Numbered from the stretch's first letter, positions 1 through 6,871 are shown. The stretch is DNA of 10,498 nucleotides from CAZTLE01 sp964614415 (GCA_964614415.1 CAZTLE010000149.1:1-10498), one strand, 5' to 3'. The notes: generated by a model from the letters alone, not told the origin. A program made the numbers and translations.

Positions 1-177
1 TTATGGGTCCCGAAGTCGAATCGCAGGGCAAAAAAATCGTGACATAGGCCAAGGTAATTTCATGTTTTCCTTTTATTCAGAATAGGCGCAGGACAGCTTC
101 GAGATTCAGGGCTGGTTCTAAGAACTGGCCCGCGAAGTGGACAAGCCGATTGTGGGTTTATCCCACAAATTCCTAAT

Positions 178-193
178 AAAAGGCCTCCTTTTT
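178..193. terminator. Possible bidirectional terminator hairpin
   Basis: AAAAGG (178-183) pairs with CCTTTT (187-192) around a 3-nt loop. A-tract and T-tract flank a short GC core, so it could end transcripts in either direction. The stem is weak and no gene is known immediately to the left, so this is tentative. Confidence 0.35.
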
Positions 194-195
194 AG

Positions 196-223
196 GTTCT
201 TTTTTGGAGGAGCAAAAAAGAAC
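196..223. repeat. Perfect 11-bp inverted repeat, AT-rich
   Basis: GTTCTTTTTTG (196-206) and CAAAAAAGAAC (213-223) are exact reverse complements around the loop GAGGAG. A competing pairing exists: CCTCC at 184-188 can pair with GGAGG at 206-210. The stem has few GC pairs and no separate T-tract, so it is recorded as a structured site rather than a firm terminator. Confidence 0.5.
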
Positions 224-284
224 AAAAGAAATCAAAACAAAATGTCGTAGGAGACATGGTGATTGTCGAATAGGACATTTTTCA

Positions 285-328
285 AGTACCCTTCGATACA
301 AATCGCTTCGCGATTCACTCAGGGTACT
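285..328 (+). repeat. Palindromic repeat, copy 1 (GGTACT type)
   Basis: This 44-nt hairpin has outer arms AGTACCCT (285-292) and AGGGTACT (321-328) and an inner stem AATCGC (301-306) with GCGATT (310-315). Between them lie the family's conserved parts, CTTCGATACA on the left and ACTCAG on the right. It is identical base for base to the copy at 805-848. It forms a pair with the divergent copy at 335-403 after a 6-nt gap. Confidence 0.95.
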
Positions 329-334
329 TTACTG

Positions 335-403
335 GAGACACTGATCCTGCCTGTCATACCGCAGGCAGGTGATTCGAACAAAGTGCGTATACCGAAGTGT
401 CTC
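335..403 (-). repeat. Divergent palindromic repeat, copy 2, with nested hairpin
   Basis: Outer arms GAGACACT (335-342) and AGTGTCTC (396-403) match the GGACACT type with compensatory changes. The apex is enlarged: it carries its own perfect stem CCTGCCTG (346-353) with CAGGCAGG (362-369) plus about 24 nt of unrelated sequence before TACCGAAGTGTCTC. It is therefore longer (69 nt) than the other copies (42-44 nt), perhaps through an insertion or a different apical module. Confidence 0.8.
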
Positions 404-419
404 TTTGAGCGCTCCGCAT

Positions 420-463
420 GGGACACTGAGTGCCGACCGAAGGTCGGTGTATCGAAGTGTCCC
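420..463 (-). repeat. Palindromic repeat, copy 3 (GGGACA type)
   Basis: Outer arms GGGACACT (420-427) and AGTGTCCC (456-463), inner stem CCGACC (433-438) with GGTCGG (442-447). Read on the minus strand it has the same conserved parts as the + copies, CTTCGATACA before the inner stem and CACTCAG after it. The outer and inner stem sequences differ but stay paired. Confidence 0.95.
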
Positions 464-471
464 GTTCAACA

Positions 472-624
472 CTAAAACCGCAGCTTCCAAAAAGGATCAT
501 CTTCCGAAATGCCGGTATATTCCAACCAGTTAATACGGGAATGGTTTTTTTCAGGTGTTTGGGTCTTTGACTTTGGCCTTTTCTTATCTGTCCGGATCTT
601 TTGACGGCGTACAGTAGTTTCCAT
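472..624 (-). CDS. Doubtful small ORF between repeats, unknown function
   Basis: From ATG at 624 it encodes 50 residues: a basic N-terminal half (VRRQKIRTDKKRPKSK) followed by an acidic and aromatic tail ending NWLEYTGISEDDPFWKLRF. The frame stays open upstream into the repeat at 716-759, so the start is uncertain. No Shine-Dalgarno is seen, and I do not recognise the family. In its favour is a protein-like C-terminus that stops just outside repeat copy 3. Against it are its size and its place in a repeat-rich, gene-poor stretch. It could equally be the tail of a decayed gene. Confidence 0.3.
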   Translation of the reverse strand: METTVRRQKIRTDKKRPKSKTQTPEKNHSRINWLEYTGISEDDPFWKLRF

Positions 625-715
625 TGTTTCAAATTGGAACCCGAAACTAGGGAGGTATGCGTCAGAAGGCAACCACCACGTAATAAGTGAGGCTATAGGC
701 GAATAAGTGTATGAA

Positions 716-759
716 AGTACCCTTCGATACATCCGCCTTTGGCGGATACTCAGGGTACT
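716..759 (+). repeat. Palindromic repeat, copy 4 (GGTACT type)
   Basis: Outer arms AGTACCCT (716-723) and AGGGTACT (752-759), inner stem ATCCGCC (731-737) with GGCGGAT (741-747), loop TTT. It is identical over 44 nt to the copy at 1238-1281 and shares outer arms with copies 1 and 6 but has a different, still perfectly paired, inner stem. Confidence 0.95.
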
Positions 760-764
760 AAATA

Positions 765-801
765 GGGACGCAAGGGGGTTTCGTGACTCTCAGTAGTGTC
801 C
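765..801 (-). repeat. Probable decayed repeat partner
   Basis: It begins GGGAC (765-769) five bases after copy 4 and ends AGTGTCC (795-801), the position and outer-arm sequence expected for a GGACACT-type partner. The inner stem and conserved loop sequences are lost. Spacing is the main support, so the call is tentative. Confidence 0.35.
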
Positions 802-804
802 AGG

Positions 805-848
805 AGTACCCTTCGATACAAATCGCTTCGCGATTCACTCAGGGTACT
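805..848 (+). repeat. Palindromic repeat, copy 6 (GGTACT type)
   Basis: Arms AGTACCCT (805-812) and AGGGTACT (841-848) with inner stem AATCGC/GCGATT. It is the left member of the pair at 805-897 that precedes the GIY-YIG gene, with a 7-nt gap to its partner. Confidence 0.95.
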
Positions 849-855
849 ACGCATC

Positions 856-897
856 GGACACTGAGTGCCAACCGAAGGTTGGTGTACCGAAGTGTCC
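856..897 (-). repeat. Palindromic repeat, copy 7 (GGACACT type)
   Basis: Outer arms GGACACT (856-862) and AGTGTCC (891-897), inner stem CCAACC (868-873) with GGTTGG (877-882). Compared with copy 3 the inner stem has a paired G-C to A-T change, which keeps it closed. It ends 44 nt before the GIY-YIG start codon. Confidence 0.95.
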
Positions 898-910
898 CTA
901 ACAGAATTCT

Positions 911-918
911 TATCTTTA
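911..918 (+). promoter_or_regulatory. Possible -7 box for the GIY-YIG gene
   Basis: TATCTTTA matches the Bacteroidota -7 consensus TAnnTTTG at all fixed bases but the last and would start transcription about 17 nt before the ATG at 942. No TTG-like -33 box is found at the usual distance, where repeat copy 7 ends, so support is weak. Confidence 0.25.
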
Positions 919-941
919 TCATATCCCGCCACCAAAACAAT

Positions 942-1238
942 ATGGCTAAAGGGTATATGTACATCCTTTTATGCTCCAACGGAGCATTCTACACGGGAAG
1001 TACCAAACATCTTCAAAGAAGAATACAACAACACCAGGACGGAAACGGGGCCAACTACACGAAAAAGCATCTTCCGGTAGAACTGATTTACTACGAAGAA
1101 TATGGACGAATTGACCACGCATTCTATAGAGAAAAACAAATTCAGGGTTGGTCCCGAAATAAAAAGAAAGCTTTAATCGAAGGACACATTGAGGAGCTTC
1201 CCAAACTGGCCAGAAAGGTATTTAGAAAGAGGCTGTGA
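942..1238 (+). CDS. Small GIY-YIG endonuclease (YhbQ/UPF0213-like)
   Basis: The product is a 98-residue single-domain GIY-YIG nuclease. The first half of the motif is GYMYILLC (residues 4-11), the second is FYTGST (16-21), followed by the conserved arginine in LQRRIQQH (24-31). The metal-binding glutamate is E64 in YREKQIQGW, and a basic C-terminal tail follows. Length and order fit the stand-alone GIY-YIG proteins related to YhbQ, whose known members act as small DNA nucleases of poorly defined role. ATG at 942 is chosen because the domain starts four residues later; the frame is open further upstream but only through repeat sequence. The gene lies between two 93-bp direct copies of a palindromic pair, and its TGA stop shares its last base with the downstream repeat. 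This suggests the nuclease and repeats belong together, which is inference. Confidence 0.93.
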   Translation: MAKGYMYILLCSNGAFYTGSTKHLQRRIQQHQDGNGANYTKKHLPVELIYYEEYGRIDHAFYREKQIQGWSRNKKKALIEGHIEELPKLARKVFRKRL

Positions 1239-1281
1239 GTACCCTTCGATACATCCGCCTTTGGCGGATACTCAGGGTACT
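1238..1281 (+). repeat. Palindromic repeat, copy 8, overlapping a stop codon
   Basis: Arms AGTACCCT (1238-1245) and AGGGTACT (1274-1281), inner stem ATCCGCC/GGCGGAT. Its first base is the last base of the GIY-YIG stop codon, so transcripts of that gene end in or run into this hairpin. It is identical to copy 4 and paired with the next copy after 7 nt. Confidence 0.95.
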
Positions 1282-1288
1282 ACCATTA

Positions 1289-1330
1289 GGACACTGAGTG
1301 CCAACCGCAGGTTGGTGTATCGAAGTGTCC
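1289..1330 (-). repeat. Palindromic repeat, copy 9 (GGACACT type)
   Basis: Outer arms GGACACT (1289-1295) and AGTGTCC (1324-1330), inner stem CCAACC (1301-1306) with GGTTGG (1310-1315). It lies 19 nt past the stop of the convergent receptor gene, so minus-strand transcripts of the operon would carry it as a 3' hairpin. No T-tract follows. Confidence 0.95.
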
Positions 1331-1335
1331 AGCAG

Positions 1336-1349
1336 GTACCGAAGTGTCC
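1336..1349 (-). repeat. Half repeat touching the receptor stop codon
   Basis: GTACCGAAGTGTCC is identical to the right arm of copy 7 (884-897) and repeats the right arm of copy 9 five bases later. The left half is missing. Its last base is the last base of the receptor's TAG stop, so the array abuts the operon exactly. Confidence 0.75.
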
Positions 1350-3802
1350 TAAAACTTGTAACTGGCTGCTACGATAAGATTCCGTCCGGGAGCTGCAATC
1401 CCGGAAGAGTACTGTCGGTATCGCTGATCGGTAATATTCTCCAATGACGCATTGAGGCGAAGCGCACTGGTTAGCTGATACTGCGCTCCGAAGTTCACCG
1501 TGTACCAACTCGGTGAAAACGGATTTCCGTTCTCATCCAGGGCATACAAAAAAGCATTGTTCTGCTGACTGGGCGCCAGGTCCTCAAAATCAAACTGGCC
1601 GTTGTATTCCACGAAGGCATCCAGGCGTAGGTTTTTCTTGTTGTAGATAAGATGAGCATTCCCAAACTGAGGTGGAGCATGACGGATAGGTGCCCTGGAG
1701 CCATCATCTTCAATCGTGAAGCCATCCGTAATGTTATATTGTGATGTAAGTTGCAGGAACTTGCAGAAATTGACCTCTAATCCGGCTTCGAATCCATTTA
1801 CACGTGCTTCTCCTGCATTCTGAATGGCCTGTACCTGACTTTCTTCTCCCTGAAAAATAATGGTATCCTGCCCGTTCAGCGTGAAGTCTCTGCGTACCAG
1901 GGCATCATTCAAAAGCGTATAATAGGTCGCCAGGTCAATGCGTACTACGTTCTCGAAGTTGAAATTCACACCGACTTCTACATTATAGGCATACTCATGC
2001 TTTAGATCCGGGTTAGGAACCACCACCGAGCCAGGTTCGCTATCGAATATCTTCCCTACGTCATCGATATTGGGCGCTCTAAAGGCAGAACCCAGGTTTA
2101 AGCGCCAGTCCAACATATCGCTGGCCTGCCAATCGATCCCGGCACCAAAGGTCAGGGCTCCGGTATTGATATTGGCTTCGGTAAACGGAAAATCGAAAAA
2201 CTCATCGGTAAATTCGGCATCCACCAAAATATGATTGTAACGAATACCACCCTGGAAAGATAGATTTTCAGCCAACTTGCTTTGCAGGCTGGTATACACG
2301 GCAAAAGACTGCCAGATGGCTCCGTCAGGATAACGCGAGGCATCAGGAATGGTAACCCCGGTGGTGATATCGGTTTGCTTTCCAATACTGTTTACCTTGT
2401 TATTGACATATTCCAATCCATAGAACAGATTGGTTTTCCCCAGTTTCTTTGTAGCGTCCCAACCAACACTATAGGCATCTACCTTTTCATCCATTTCAAA
2501 TAGCGTGGTATCTCCAAAGTCCCTGTCATTCCTGCTTTCCTCAAATTGCTGATAGGACAGTGTTAGCTTACTCTCGTCGTAAATTCCTTTCCCAATAGCC
2601 CTGTTGCTTCCAGTCAGCGGATCGGTTTCCGCAATTCCGGCAGGTTTGTTGGTGATCTGAAGATTCCCGCTCAGCCATCTTTGAGGGCCATAGAACCATT
2701 CAGCCGATCGCAGCTCCCCGTCCAGCCTTCGTATTAGACGATCATAGCGAGGGTAATCGCTCGTAGTGGTGTAGAAAAGGCCGAGATCAAAGTCCCACCG
2801 TTCGGAAGGCATATAGCGCACTTTCTGCATGAAATTAATTTGATCATAACCGGTTCCTACCTGTACCTCCGGGTCAGGATTAGTGACTACCGTATCTACA
2901 CCGTTGATCGTTTCCACGAAGTCAGGTCGCAGGTAATCATCGGGTCCGTTGGATCCCATGCGTAAATCATCAAAATCACTATAGGAAACACTGGTAAGGA
3001 AGGCCCATTCTTTCATTCCGAAGTTAATATCGAAATGCCCGGTCTTTTCATTGTTAGCCGTAGAGTATCTTGCCGAGGCATTCCCGTGAATTGCCAGTCC
3101 CTTTTCGAAAGAGAACCGCGGTTTCATGGTATAGAAGTTCATCACACCCCCAACGGCATCACTTCCGTAGACAACTGAACCCGGGCCCAGGATCACTTCA
3201 GTACGATCTACTGAAAAAGGATCGATGGAAATCACATTCTGTACGTTTCCACCCCGAAATATGGCATTGTTAAATCGTACTCCGTCTACCGTAATGAGCA
3301 ATCGGTTCGTGGAAAACCCCCGAATAAGCGGACTTCCTCCTCCTAACTGACTTCTTTGAACGAACACCTGTCCGCTGTTCTCCAAAAGGTCGGCAGAGGT
3401 TTGTGGATTGTAAAAACTCACATCCTCGCTGGTCACACTTACTATTTTTTGCGGAATATCCTTTCGGCTTTGGCCGAATTTGGAAACGGAAAGGACAATC
3501 TCGTCCAGGGCATTCTCGGCGAGCACCATATACACCTTGTTCCCGTTGGCTACAATGTTTCCCTTCGTGGTGGTAAGGTCCTTATGGGCAATATCGTGAA
3601 TGTTTATTGTTTCTGAAGACGTGAACTTAGTAATGTCAACGAATCCGTCAAAATCCGTGATTCCTGTCTTAGACCGGTCATTATTGTATAGCGTAGCCCC
3701 TTGCACCGGCTCATTGGTCCCTTCCTGAAGCACCTGTATATTTTGAGCGAAAAGGGAGGAGAGGGTGAGTAAAAAAAAAGTGATAAAAAGGGGTAATCGC
3801 AT
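1349..3802 (-). CDS. TonB-dependent outer-membrane receptor
   Basis: This 817-residue protein imports a ligand across the outer membrane using TonB energy. A signal peptide (1-20, ending SSLFAQ) is followed by a carboxypeptidase-regulatory-like domain (about 21-98), a TonB-box-like DEIVL (100-104), a plug (about 115-225, with LIRGFSTNRLLITVDGVR and LGPGSVVYGSDAVGGVMNF) and a 22-strand-type barrel ending in phenylalanine. It has FRAP (574-577) and NPDL (597-600) boxes typical of haem/haemoglobin receptors, but no histidine lies between them, so the ligand is open. No SusD-like partner is present, so it is not a SusC-type glycan importer. It starts 1 nt after the recO stop and is the last gene of the operon. 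Its stop abuts the repeat array, whose hairpins may serve as the 3' end. Confidence 0.93.
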   Translation of the reverse strand: MRLPLFITFFLLTLSSLFAQNIQVLQEGTNEPVQGATLYNNDRSKTGITDFDGFVDITKFTSSETINIHDIAHKDLTTTKGNIVANGNKVYMVLAENALDEIVLSVSKFGQSRKDIPQKIVSVTSEDVSFYNPQTSADLLENSGQVFVQRSQLGGGSPLIRGFSTNRLLITVDGVRFNNAIFRGGNVQNVISIDPFSVDRTEVILGPGSVVYGSDAVGGVMNFYTMKPRFSFEKGLAIHGNASARYSTANNEKTGHFDINFGMKEWAFLTSVSYSDFDDLRMGSNGPDDYLRPDFVETINGVDTVVTNPDPEVQVGTGYDQINFMQKVRYMPSERWDFDLGLFYTTTSDYPRYDRLIRRLDGELRSAEWFYGPQRWLSGNLQITNKPAGIAETDPLTGSNRAIGKGIYDESKLTLSYQQFEESRNDRDFGDTTLFEMDEKVDAYSVGWDATKKLGKTNLFYGLEYVNNKVNSIGKQTDITTGVTIPDASRYPDGAIWQSFAVYTSLQSKLAENLSFQGGIRYNHILVDAEFTDEFFDFPFTEANINTGALTFGAGIDWQASDMLDWRLNLGSAFRAPNIDDVGKIFDSEPGSVVVPNPDLKHEYAYNVEVGVNFNFENVVRIDLATYYTLLNDALVRRDFTLNGQDTIIFQGEESQVQAIQNAGEARVNGFEAGLEVNFCKFLQLTSQYNITDGFTIEDDGSRAPIRHAPPQFGNAHLIYNKKNLRLDAFVEYNGQFDFEDLAPSQQNNAFLYALDENGNPFSPSWYTVNFGAQYQLTSALRLNASLENITDQRYRQYSSGIAAPGRNLIVAASYKF

Positions 3803-3803
3803 G

Positions 3804-4523
3804 TTAATTAAACAGTTCGTTCAGGACCGGTAGGGATCGGGGTTTTTTATAGCCCTGCAAATGTAATTGATAATAGGCTAATAACAAATTTAAGACCTCC
3901 GATCGCTTTTTCCTGTCGATATTGACCGTCTCTAATGCATCAAAATCTATGCCGAATAACCCTTTCAAAATGTTAACGGAATCCCCGGTTTCACAGTAGT
4001 TCCCGTCCATTTGTGACGTGAAATATCCCTCCTGTAAATTGAACCATTCACCTTCTATGTTTGAGGTGTCCGGATAGATTCCCAGAAAGGCCGTAAGCTT
4101 CAACAAAAAGAGCAGGTGAAAATTGGCAATTTTATCGTGCGAATCCAGCCAAAGGAAAGACCCTTCCAGGTAATCGTACAACGGAGGGTTCGGTGCTTCT
4201 TCTTTAATGCAATTCTTCAGCATTTCGGCCAGGAACATGACTACCCCGCCTTTCACAACCTGCGTATGCAATGTACTGTACGGATGTACTACTTTTGTCT
4301 CCCGTATACGCTCCAGGGTCCCCTTGTCCTTATGCACAGCTTCCAGTTCCAGTTGTGTTAAAGGCTGAAAATAGGAGGTTTTGAGCTTCCCTTTTTTGGA
4401 TTTCAGAATGCCGCGCAGCAAATAGCTCTTTATTCCGGAAGTGCGGGTATAACAGGTAACTATTAGGTCGGCTTCGGAATACTTTACAGAGGAGAATACA
4501 ATAGCAGGAGTAGTGACAACCAT
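3804..4523 (-). CDS. recO: DNA repair protein RecO
   Basis: The 239-residue product matches the RecO mediator, which with RecR loads RecA onto SSB-coated single-stranded DNA and anneals complementary strands. The N-terminal OB-fold is seen at about 1-80 (TTPAIVFSSVKYSEADLIV, then the strand-rich YFQPLTQLELEAV), and a helical C-terminal domain follows. The three cysteines are scattered, so the four-cysteine zinc module of some RecO proteins is absent, as is common. Its ATG overlaps the porZ stop by one base (TAATG) and its stop lies 1 nt before the receptor start, so translation is probably coupled. Length is normal. Confidence 0.93.
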   Translation of the reverse strand: MVVTTPAIVFSSVKYSEADLIVTCYTRTSGIKSYLLRGILKSKKGKLKTSYFQPLTQLELEAVHKDKGTLERIRETKVVHPYSTLHTQVVKGGVVMFLAEMLKNCIKEEAPNPPLYDYLEGSFLWLDSHDKIANFHLLFLLKLTAFLGIYPDTSNIEGEWFNLQEGYFTSQMDGNYCETGDSVNILKGLFGIDFDALETVNIDRKKRSEVLNLLLAYYQLHLQGYKKPRSLPVLNELFN

Positions 4524-6808
4524 TAGCGCACGATCATAATCTTGGATACCGTAGTTTCAAGAGCGTCATCGGTGGTAACCAGAACAAGATATACCCCCGA
4601 ACGTACTTTATAACGCCCAAAGGCCGTGGTATCCCATTGAACACTCCCTCCCTGAGAGGTAGTCTCAAAAACAAGGTTTCCTTCAATGTCGGTAATCTTC
4701 ACATTGGCTTGAGCCGTTAACCCATCGATAGTAACATTACCCATGAACCCGGGACGCACCGGATTGGGAAATGCGTATACATTAGACAAATCATCCCGAG
4801 GCGCAGTGGATGTGCCGTTAAACGCCACCAGTCCATTCAGCGTGGCAAAGTAGACGTCACCCGAAATATCATCAATAGCAATATCCTGAACATTGTTGGA
4901 CGGCAAGGGAGAATTGTCGGCATTAAATCGTTGTAGGGTCTCCTGTCCATTGGATGACACCAAAAATACACCAGACGTCGAGGTGGAGATCCATTTGTTG
5001 TTGGATCCGTCGATCTCAATGTCCGTGATGGAAAGATCATTTAATAACTCCTGGGGAACCCCCACATCGTCGAGAAAGACAATCTCCTGAGCGTCAATAT
5101 TGGCGCCTTCTTCAAAGAAACCTCCCACATTAAAGAGTACACGAAGCCCGTCTGTAGTTCCTATCCACAGGCGATTGTTCGCGTCAATCTCCAGGGCACG
5201 TACGTTCACCGACGCGAGGTTTCCACTGCCCACCCCTTCGGTTATACGCTGAAACGTACCTTCCTGAGGGTTATATCCTATAAGCCCGCTTTGCGCAGTT
5301 CCCATGAATACAAATCCTTCACGGCTTACTTGTAATTTTGTAAAGGAAAGTTCGGTCTCACCGTTAATAATGCTGGAAACATCCACTATACTGAACGCAC
5401 CACCGGGACTTAAGCTGATGATCGCATCGTTAGTACGCGACTGATTGAACCACAGATTCCCTTGCCGGTCGAAATCGGCCCCGAGAATCCGGACTTCCGC
5501 TGCCGGATTGTTAGGAGGGGGCGACAAGGGACTGTTACTACCGTCGTAGAGTATGGTAGGACTCTGTCCATCGATACGCAAAAGCCCTTTTTGATAGGAG
5601 GACATAAAGATCTCCTCAAAATTGTCGGGATTTATAATAACATGTACGAGGTTGGTGGCGTCAAATCCTATCTCATCGAAAGGGATATTGGTCCAACCGG
5701 TATCCACCCTGAAATTGCTAATCCCCCGTCGTTCCAGTGGGAAGGGGTTAAATGTTTGCGAAAGATCTCCAAACGAGACCCAGACGCTTCCCGGAGAAGC
5801 ATCAACGGCGAAAGGGTCATTTCGAATAGGGCCATCCGGTAATACCTGCTGTGGTTGATTGAGTCCGAAAGGAACGATAAGCATTCCGTGTTCTTCGGTT
5901 CCCAGGTAGAAAGTATTGTTGAGGCTTAATGCCGATTGATAACTGGAATCAAAGTCGGGAAAGGTACCCACCGTAGCAATTTGATTATAGCCCGGTTCGT
6001 AGGCCCTCACAAAGTCCGGTGTCGCAATGGTGAGGATATTATTGAAAGTGCCAAAATCAACAATGTTTCCCGGAAAGATTTCAATATTATCAAACCCGGC
6101 AGCCGGGGAATAGCTCAAGATGGCATTGTTAATCCGTGCAATGATCACCTCATCGCCCAGTGTTTGTACTCCTTTGTACTGACCACCAATAAGTGTGGTC
6201 CATTCGGCGAAATCGATAAGATCGGGGTTTGCTACCTCGGCACGACGTATCCCATTTTCGGTAGCAGCATAAATGTGAGGTTCGAGAATCGCAGTTTGCA
6301 ACACATCGATCTGCGCACCTAGATCCCCAATAAAAAAACTATCCCCAAATTCCAAAGCAGACAGGTCGAACACGGATATTCCGAACTGTGCGGAAATATA
6401 GAGGTTACCTTCATACTCTTGAAAATGGTTGATCCGTTTCTGGTTAGGTGGAATGGTGGGTTTTTCCAGAATGTCTACTACTTGCAGAACATCCTCGTTC
6501 CCATCCAGGACAATTTCTATAAGACCGTTTTCATAGCCTATTACAAACAGGTCGAAGTTCTCACTGTAATACACCTGGGAGATCTGTTCCCCCGATAGTC
6601 CCTGTATGGTCGATTGCGTTTCGATCTCCAGGGTGCTTAGATCGTAGGTAAAAATGGCGTTCTCGGCTCCGGCATAGATTCGGTCATTTCCAAAGGAAAT
6701 GTCTTTCACCGAGATATAGGAGAAATGTCCGGTCCAGCTATCCTCGAAGTTCTGTGCGCTGACGGACAGTGTGATCAGTAAAAGAATAAGGGTGGTTACT
6801 CGCTTCAT
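4523..6808 (-). CDS. porZ: Type IX secretion protein PorZ
   Basis: The 761-residue product has a signal peptide (about 1-18, LITLSVSAQ), a long beta-propeller region with regulator-propeller-type blades such as LWIGTTDGL (from residue 547), and a C-terminal type IX sorting-like domain (about 679-761: AFPNPVRPG through SGVYLVLVTTDD to KIMIVR). Porphyromonas gingivalis PorZ, about 776 residues, has the same order; it sits on the cell surface with PorU, PorV and PorQ, where anionic lipopolysaccharide is attached to cargo. It is the first gene of the operon with recO. Upstream, TACTTTAG (6848-6841, minus) resembles a -7 box but has no clear -33 box. Confidence 0.9.
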   Translation of the reverse strand: MKRVTTLILLLITLSVSAQNFEDSWTGHFSYISVKDISFGNDRIYAGAENAIFTYDLSTLEIETQSTIQGLSGEQISQVYYSENFDLFVIGYENGLIEIVLDGNEDVLQVVDILEKPTIPPNQKRINHFQEYEGNLYISAQFGISVFDLSALEFGDSFFIGDLGAQIDVLQTAILEPHIYAATENGIRRAEVANPDLIDFAEWTTLIGGQYKGVQTLGDEVIIARINNAILSYSPAAGFDNIEIFPGNIVDFGTFNNILTIATPDFVRAYEPGYNQIATVGTFPDFDSSYQSALSLNNTFYLGTEEHGMLIVPFGLNQPQQVLPDGPIRNDPFAVDASPGSVWVSFGDLSQTFNPFPLERRGISNFRVDTGWTNIPFDEIGFDATNLVHVIINPDNFEEIFMSSYQKGLLRIDGQSPTILYDGSNSPLSPPPNNPAAEVRILGADFDRQGNLWFNQSRTNDAIISLSPGGAFSIVDVSSIINGETELSFTKLQVSREGFVFMGTAQSGLIGYNPQEGTFQRITEGVGSGNLASVNVRALEIDANNRLWIGTTDGLRVLFNVGGFFEEGANIDAQEIVFLDDVGVPQELLNDLSITDIEIDGSNNKWISTSTSGVFLVSSNGQETLQRFNADNSPLPSNNVQDIAIDDISGDVYFATLNGLVAFNGTSTAPRDDLSNVYAFPNPVRPGFMGNVTIDGLTAQANVKITDIEGNLVFETTSQGGSVQWDTTAFGRYKVRSGVYLVLVTTDDALETTVSKIMIVR

Positions 6809-6871
6809 TGAGGCACTATATGGTCACCTAGTATAACACGCTAAAGTAGTATTTATTGCGGGATTTGAATG

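Larger units (their letters stand above)
1..283. other. Gene-free left edge
   Basis: No convincing gene is visible here. In the + frame starting at base 2 there is a short reading frame interrupted by TAG at about 83-85, then open to a TAA ending at base 121 with the last residues EIQGWF. It could be the decayed 3' end of a gene, but this is weak. The rest holds a 7-bp hairpin (150-156 with 162-168, TTGTGGG/CCCACAA) and the two AT-rich hairpins listed separately. Confidence 0.4.
805..1330 (+). mobile_element. Candidate repeat-bounded GIY-YIG unit
   Basis: Two direct copies of a head-to-head hairpin pair, each exactly 93 nt (805-897 and 1238-1330), flank a 340-nt segment that is almost entirely the GIY-YIG gene. 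The organisation resembles REP/BIME repeats with their RAYT transposase, but here a GIY-YIG nuclease is in that place. No target-site duplication or known transposase is visible, so mobility is a hypothesis. Confidence 0.4.

Noticed and set aside
263..475. 70-residue + ORF
   Set aside because: It is the translation of three palindromic repeats; the same residues (YPSIQIASRFTQGT) recur from the copy at 805-848.
783..941. In-frame 53-residue N-terminal extension of the GIY-YIG gene
   Set aside because: It is translated repeat sequence; the conserved domain begins four residues after the ATG at 942.
284..1350. CRISPR array
   Set aside because: Repeats alternate in orientation, spacing ranges from 4 nt to several hundred nt, and no cas genes are present.
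5462..6322. 126- and 128-residue + ORFs inside porZ
   Set aside because: They lie antisense to a well-supported long gene and show no recognisable domain or start signal.
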